Assembly (NCBI GenBank): GCA_947000775.1
Contig: CAMQGK010000130.1
Coordinates: forward strand, 5,586,001-5,650,000
Direction: 5' to 3'
From: Pterois miles
Lineage: Eukaryota; Chordata; Actinopteri; Perciformes; Scorpaenidae
DNA length: 64,000 bases
The translations under genes were made by a program, and so were the position numbers. Positions 58,216-64,000 of this stretch are shown one piece after another (the first letter of the stretch is position 1; every line of letters begins with the position of its first letter). The notes below the pieces were generated by a model, which had not been told where the DNA came from, searched no databases, and saw nothing but the letters and a program-made list of their open reading frames with translations.

Positions 58216-60234
58216 CTAAATAGTTTGTTAGTATGGGTATTGTGACACAGTTAGTTTGACCTATTAGCATGCTAACATTTGCTAATTAGTAGCTACCAGG
58301 CAGAAGTTGCAGATGAGGTTGTAGTTTTGCCATACAACATTTTTTGGACAAACTGCTAGCATGGCTAAAAGCTGAAAGAATGTGTTTTACTTTTGAAATA
58401 ATGACATTTTGAATAAGTATTCAAGCTACGGTGTCATTAAATAACCCTAGGCATGAGTAACAAAGCCAACAACGGTGGAGGAACAGTCGATACTTTACTC
58501 TACTGAGATTTCAGACACGTATGAATCATCATTACTTTTGCACCATCACTGACACGTATAGTGTCATCTGACTGTGATTTTCACATCTATCAAGAGGCGC
58601 AGGATTGTGCATGTTTTGGGACTGAAACTAGAGCAGCCACATATACTGTACACAGGAGAGCATGCACCTTTCATGCTTTAATGTTACCATATAAACACCA
58701 ATTTACTGCCTTGGATGTATTAACTAAATGAAAATGATCACATGTGCACTCAGGGTCTGAAAAGCATCCTCCATTTTAAAACGCAGTTCACCGGCTGACA
58801 GCAAGAGGGCATTAAAAGCTTGCGACACAAGCAGGAGAAAATCTGCCTCTCCAAGGGATGGTTATGTCATTCTCTCCATTTCTCTCTGTCTCTGTCTGTG
58901 TTCAGCCACAGGAAGCTGAATTCTGTATGTTTAGAGAGAGAAACAATAGCCTGATCTCTCTGGTGTTTATGCCGGTGTCCCATTTTCTGCCTAACCACTC
59001 TTGTAGTCCTCCTACACACTGTACCACAACGCTTATGCCATTGTCATTGAAATCGGCGTGTATAAAAGCCCGTCGTACAGCACTGTAAACACCGGGTTTA
59101 AGATTTACATGGCAACTTCCACCTGGCGAACGTGTGAGAGAAATCGCTTTAGGTTGATGTTGAAAGGCACTTTCAGATATGAGGCATGTCTACAGTCAGT
59201 GATGCAGTGGTTGTCTGGCTACACTGCCTTCAAAGTCCCTCACTATTCAACGTGATGACTCAGGAAGGGTGTTAGTTTATAATGAGAGGAAGTCACTGTC
59301 TGCCCTGTGTTCCTGTCTTTGCCCAAAATATATATTGAAAAATTTATTTTTATTGCTTCTCCCTTGTTCTCATTTCTTTATTTAGCATTCATGAATAATT
59401 TTAATTCCAGGCGTATAAATATTCGTTAAAACTATTGGCTGTTGCACAACTGAAACCGAGAGGATGTCAGCTGTTTTAAATCTTATTTTAGAACACAATC
59501 CAAATCAGTAAAAACAGATAGAAATTCAACCTGATGGAGAAAAAGAACTGACTGGGACTGGCAGGCTGTCTGAAAAATTAAAAAAAATATATGATATTTG
59601 TTGGGAGGGTAAATGAAAACGTGCGCGAATGCTCAATTTTTTATTCCTTAATCAAGCAGCAAGCATCAGGGAGAAAAAAGGAGCAGTATTGATTGTACTG
59701 GGTGAAGTCAAGAAAGACAGATTATTGTTGTTGTTGTTCACAATCAGAGGTACAAAAATGCAGAATCTCAATCTATTGATTGCATGGAGGTGTGTAGCTA
59801 TACATCACTATAGGTGCAGGGCTATTTCATCCTCTTGATTAAGACCCCCATGGGTGAGCGTTTAAAGAGCGAAATTGTAATCACTCTGACATTGAAGAAG
59901 AGGGTTATTTATATCTTCTTCACTTCTTGGGGTTCTAACATCCTCTTTGCCTGTGTGTCTCTATAGGACATTGAATGTTTGACTACAGTGGTCCTCATCA
60001 TGATAAATACTTTGACAATATGAAGTTTGACAACAGATTTGCCCTCTTTTATACTCTGTTCATAGAAATATTGTATTTTATATGACTTTTGCATCAATGT
60101 GAAGTACCTTATTGTCTCTGGTAATTTTATCAATAATTTGTCAAATAATGTACCTGAACATTTTATATACATGTCTTCCAATCCATATGAGCACATTGGT
60201 TGCTTATTCCTACCCTGTAATACAAGCATTTCCT
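58216..60234. other. Spacer with no gene seen
   Basis: Average to AT-rich sequence, no supported gene or RNA. Confidence 0.4.
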
Positions 60235-60760
60235 ACAATCGCACCCCTACCTAGTTTAGACAACAAAACTAGGAGGTTAGGTTAAGGAAAAGTCGTGGTT
60301 GAGGCTATTAAAATAACTACATAAGCCACATACACAATGACATAATGACATAAAGTACACATGGGCCAGGTTTATGCAACAAAACTGGTTGGTTAGGTTA
60401 AAAAAAAGATCATCATTGGGATTTAAATTATGTAAATCACATATGTAAGTGATGCACTGATGTAAAGAAGATGTGGTTAGGTTTAGGCAACAAAAGCTTG
60501 TGGTTGGGTTAAAATAACTACATAAACCACGTACGTACCTGATGTAAAGTAGACCTGGTTTAGGCAACAACACTACGTGGTTAAGTTAAGGAAAAAATCA
60601 TCGTTGGGATTTTAAAACTACGTAAACAAAGTATGTTAGTGGCATAGTGATGTCAAGCAGATGTAGCAGCTTCTACTGACGTGACGCCAGCGACGTCATG
60701 ACTTCACTTGCTTACCTGACATAACTGACGTAAGTAAAAATAACTAGTTGACTTTTAGTG
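60235..60760 (-). repeat. Minisatellite of GTTTTGTTGCCTAAACCTAA type, copy 3 (reversed)
   Basis: Here the family runs in the opposite orientation. GGTTAGGTTAAGGAAAAGTC, TGGTTTAGGCAACAACACTA and ACTACATAAACCACGTACGT recur in units of about 90-100 bp, with TGACGT-like ends (near 60678 and 60691). A further short piece with AACAAAACCACTTAGCTAGG and TTTAGG lies at about 62368-62395. Confidence 0.8.
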
Positions 60761-63700
60761 TCACAAAGGACATGAAAATGAAAAGTCCAGTTTTTACGTG
60801 CATGTGGACTTTATCACTATTTAAACTACTCTTATACTACACCACCTGACTACAGACAATAGAGGTCCCCTCCTAACTAAAGGTCAATGGGTCGTAACAA
60901 TCTGCAGTGCAAACAACCTTTGGGGTTGTTTTTATATATTATAGACACATGATATTGCTTATATTTAAATCAGGCCTCCATGGATGGGCTATAACAGGTT
61001 CATGAATTGCCATCATAAACATTTTTTCTCTTTTAATTAACATGTAGGCAGAAAAGTGACCATCACCTCTTTAGGAGGGAAAGTGATGAATACCTCTGCT
61101 GCTCTTTACACCCAGTGCCTTTGAACAAGAGCCTTGCTGTATCAGTCAGTTTAGTCACATTAGATGAATACGCACAAAAGGGGAGACTTTGAAAAACGAG
61201 CTGATGAGATGGAATACAAATTCTGACAAAGAGGCCGCCCTGATGAATGGGACAGCCAGATTCACGCAAATGACCATGGTGAGTGTTTCTAAAAGGGCAA
61301 AACATCCCCCAGACAATGGTCCCAGGTGTTTGCAGCAATACCAGGAAAGACTGAAACTACAATTTTAAAACACTGGCACATTTTAACTTCAAATTTGCTG
61401 CTGATTAATGAGTATAAGGACTTTCCCAAGGTGTACAAAAAGTCCTCCTAATCTGATCAATGCATTATTTGACAAACCCTCATGCAACTATCAATGCGGC
61501 TCCTGTGCACAAGGCTATTTTGGTTTTAGAGCTGCTTTTTTTCTACGCAGTAACTAATAACATAGTGATAGTAAGCAGAACTATTCCCCCTCCAGTATGC
61601 CATATATCTCTTCAGAAGATACTGAGATCATAAGCAGTCAGACGAAATGTACTGTACCACAGTCGCTACATTTAATGAGGCTAGGAAGTCATTGTTGTTG
61701 TTTCAAGCATAACTTAGCTAGCTGCTTCTAATGGGGCTCAGCTTTATATAAAACTTCAGTTAAGGTTGTCACAAAGCTGCACCGCAAAGAAGAAGCCTTC
61801 ATTTCCCTGCAGCCCAAGCTATCGTCAGTACGTAGCTAAACGGGGCTGCTACTAAATCAGCAGAATTCACAAGTAACCAATAAGCCAAGCTAATAAAAAG
61901 CTAAACTGTCGTCAGTCGATAGCCAACGGGTTCTTAGACTGCATGTTGGCCAATGCGCTCGGCCTCTCTTGCTCTCAACGCGGACTGTTTACCTGCATAC
62001 AACCAAAGCCCGCTCAAATGTGGTTGCAGTCTGAGTAGTATTGACCAAACGGAAACCAGAACTTTCTGATGCCAAAATCTTGTCCCATTGCAACTCAATC
62101 TCATTGGAAGGCATATAAATAACTGAAAATGCATAAATGTTTTCATTTTATTGCTAAAATGGTCATAGTGACAATACCTGAGCGCTGTTTTAACAAGCTG
62201 TACCAAAGAGCTTTCCACCATTATTGTTGCTTTGCCATGTAGCTGTTGCCGTGTGCTTGTTGCAATTGGCTCAACCTTACCAGGCAAAAGACCAGAAAAT
62301 CAACCTGGGAGCAAATAGAATCAAACAAACACAGTACTTTTAACAACAAAACTATGGTAACAGCAACAAAACCACTTAGCTAGGTTTAGGATAAATTGTT
62401 TGTTTCATTTGCAAAGAGCAATATCACACATGGCAACAGCTACGTGACAATTAGCAACAATAACGGTGGAAAACCTCTTTGGTAGATGCATTTCATGCAT
62501 TTTTGTGTTTATTTGTGATGCCCTGTATGTAAAAGGGTCCTTAAACTGTAAATAATGCAGTATATAATACTGTATAACACAATATATATAAAATGGTGTA
62601 TGTGCTCAGTGGTTGTTTAAGTGAGAGTGAAGATGCAGATAAGATATATTTCTTCTTTGCATTTGTTTTCACCCAAACAAAAACCTTTCTTAATGGAAAC
62701 ATTATCAAAATAAAACCACCGCATATTGCATGTGTTGGACTCATTTAGTCTCGGGGTGATGGTGGTAGATGTAAACCTTGTAAAACAGAACAGATTAATT
62801 ATGGCTGATTAAAACGTCGGAAGATTAAAATATTAAAATGAATTGGCAGCATGAGATAGCACTGTTTAACATGCCCGTCGGAGCCTTCGCTGTAAACAGA
62901 CGCGGCTTTATTTACATTCAACTATTCTTACTAAAACGCTTTCTTTGTCCTTTAGGCCTTGGAAACATGTCGACATTTATCTTCCTCTCTCTTTTCTCAG
63001 AAGCACGTCAGTCCAGAGCTGATGTTGTTCACACTCCTGTGATAGTCGCACAGCAGAAAAAGAAGCCCTGCATCACTTCTTCCCATAAGCCTCTTCTCAC
63101 TTCAGCAGTGGGGGTGAGCTCTTGCACCAGGACAACATTAACGGTGAAAATAGAGCATTAGGTATTGCTCAGATACATTTGGTGTATGGGTCATTTCAAT
63201 CTGGCAGGGTCAGTCTTTCTATTACCCTGTTGTTGGCTTTATGTTGAGTCTGGTTGGGATTTTCTGGACTTGGGTTAACAGTGAAAAGTAGTTTAGAGTT
63301 GGCTCGTATGTAAAATACTTTCTAAAACCTCCAAAATAAGACTAGGAATAAATATGTGTACATAAAACTATGGATGAGATATTCTCTTTAAATATACAGA
63401 GGCAGCTTTGAAGTATCATCATTGGACGTGGATCTAAGTAAGTGAGTAGCCTCATGTTCACATGACAAGATTGTTTTATGCACAAAGTGTTCTTAACTCG
63501 CAAAATTCATAAAAAGCAAACAACAGCAATTCATTACGAGATATGCATTTAGCTCTCAGATACGGCCACTTCACTGCACTCAGGTAGCAATAAATACAAA
63601 TGTCTGAATATGCGAACTGTCCCCTAAACAGCTTTGCAAACTCGACAACATTATTAGACCAACATTTGATGTTTTTCCTCCTTTCCTTTGGTATGAAGCA

Positions 63701-64000
63701 TCACAGACTATCCGGGTTGGAAAGACACGTGCCTGACAGATACAAATCATGTCGCTGTTACTTCTGACGTTACTATTTACCTATTAGCCCACATATACGA
63801 GTGCACCATTTGCGATTACAAACTGCTGAGCTCTTCCCTCCAAAAGCTGACAGCGCTCAGTCACTCACTGCTTACAGGAGCTAATGATGCACACCTGTTT
63901 TCATTATCACTGAATGAGCAGATGACCTGCCCCGACGTTACAGGCAGAAAAACATCATACATCAACACAGATTAGTAGAATTTAAACGTGCTTGTGTCAG
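60761..64000. other. Spacer with no gene seen
   Basis: No supported gene. The plus-strand frame at 62838-63161 has no domain and no consistent splice pair. The right edge is ordinary AT-rich sequence. Confidence 0.4.

Noticed and set aside
28106..60760. Possible CRISPR-like regularly spaced repeats
   Set aside because: Units abut without unique spacers, diverge freely and lie in vertebrate DNA. They are minisatellites.

Overview
This window is vertebrate nuclear DNA, almost certainly from a percomorph teleost. The evidence is one intact vertebrate-specific gene (slitrk6), GT-AG splice signals including a 101-bp intron of typical fish size, CpG-rich promoter-like islands, long CA/GT, AT, TAA and ATCT microsatellites, and many decayed interspersed repeats of kinds I know from spiny-rayed fish. 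There is nothing prokaryotic, viral or operon-like here. The percomorph call rests on recognising repeat families by eye and is an inference.

Layout. (1) 1-3.2 kb: a CpG-rich promoter (CCAAT box plus a perfect TGACGTCA) drives leftward into a possible three-exon gene that I cannot name. (2) 3.2-14 kb: repeat-rich spacer. It holds a roughly 1.1-kb inverted repeat, a repeat copy with a 22-bp minisatellite inside it, a composite tandem array at 9.3-10.4 kb and nested hAT-like elements. (3) 14.2-18.1 kb: slitrk6 on the minus strand. Its whole 851-codon reading frame lies in one exon, preceded immediately by a strong splice acceptor and followed by a putative 1.3-kb 3' UTR. (4) 18.1-33.9 kb: the upstream flank. 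It contains a candidate noncoding exon near 22.2 kb and a CpG-rich block with a minus-strand splice donor near 33.4 kb, which is a candidate slitrk6 promoter and first exon. (5) 34-64 kb: gene-poor sequence with many repeats (hAT-like elements, a LINE endonuclease relic, a tRNA-derived SINE, nested DNA elements and minisatellites). A few repeat-poor patches could be conserved noncoding elements.

slitrk6 is the only protein-coding gene I support with confidence. Its product is a single-pass neuronal adhesion protein with two leucine-rich-repeat domains. SLITRK genes sit in gene deserts rich in regulatory DNA in other vertebrates, and the emptiness of this window fits that. I found no convincing evidence of a novel biological system. 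The most useful leads are the slitrk6 5' gene structure, the unnamed three-exon gene, the large inverted repeat and the repeats that carry perfect CRE motifs.
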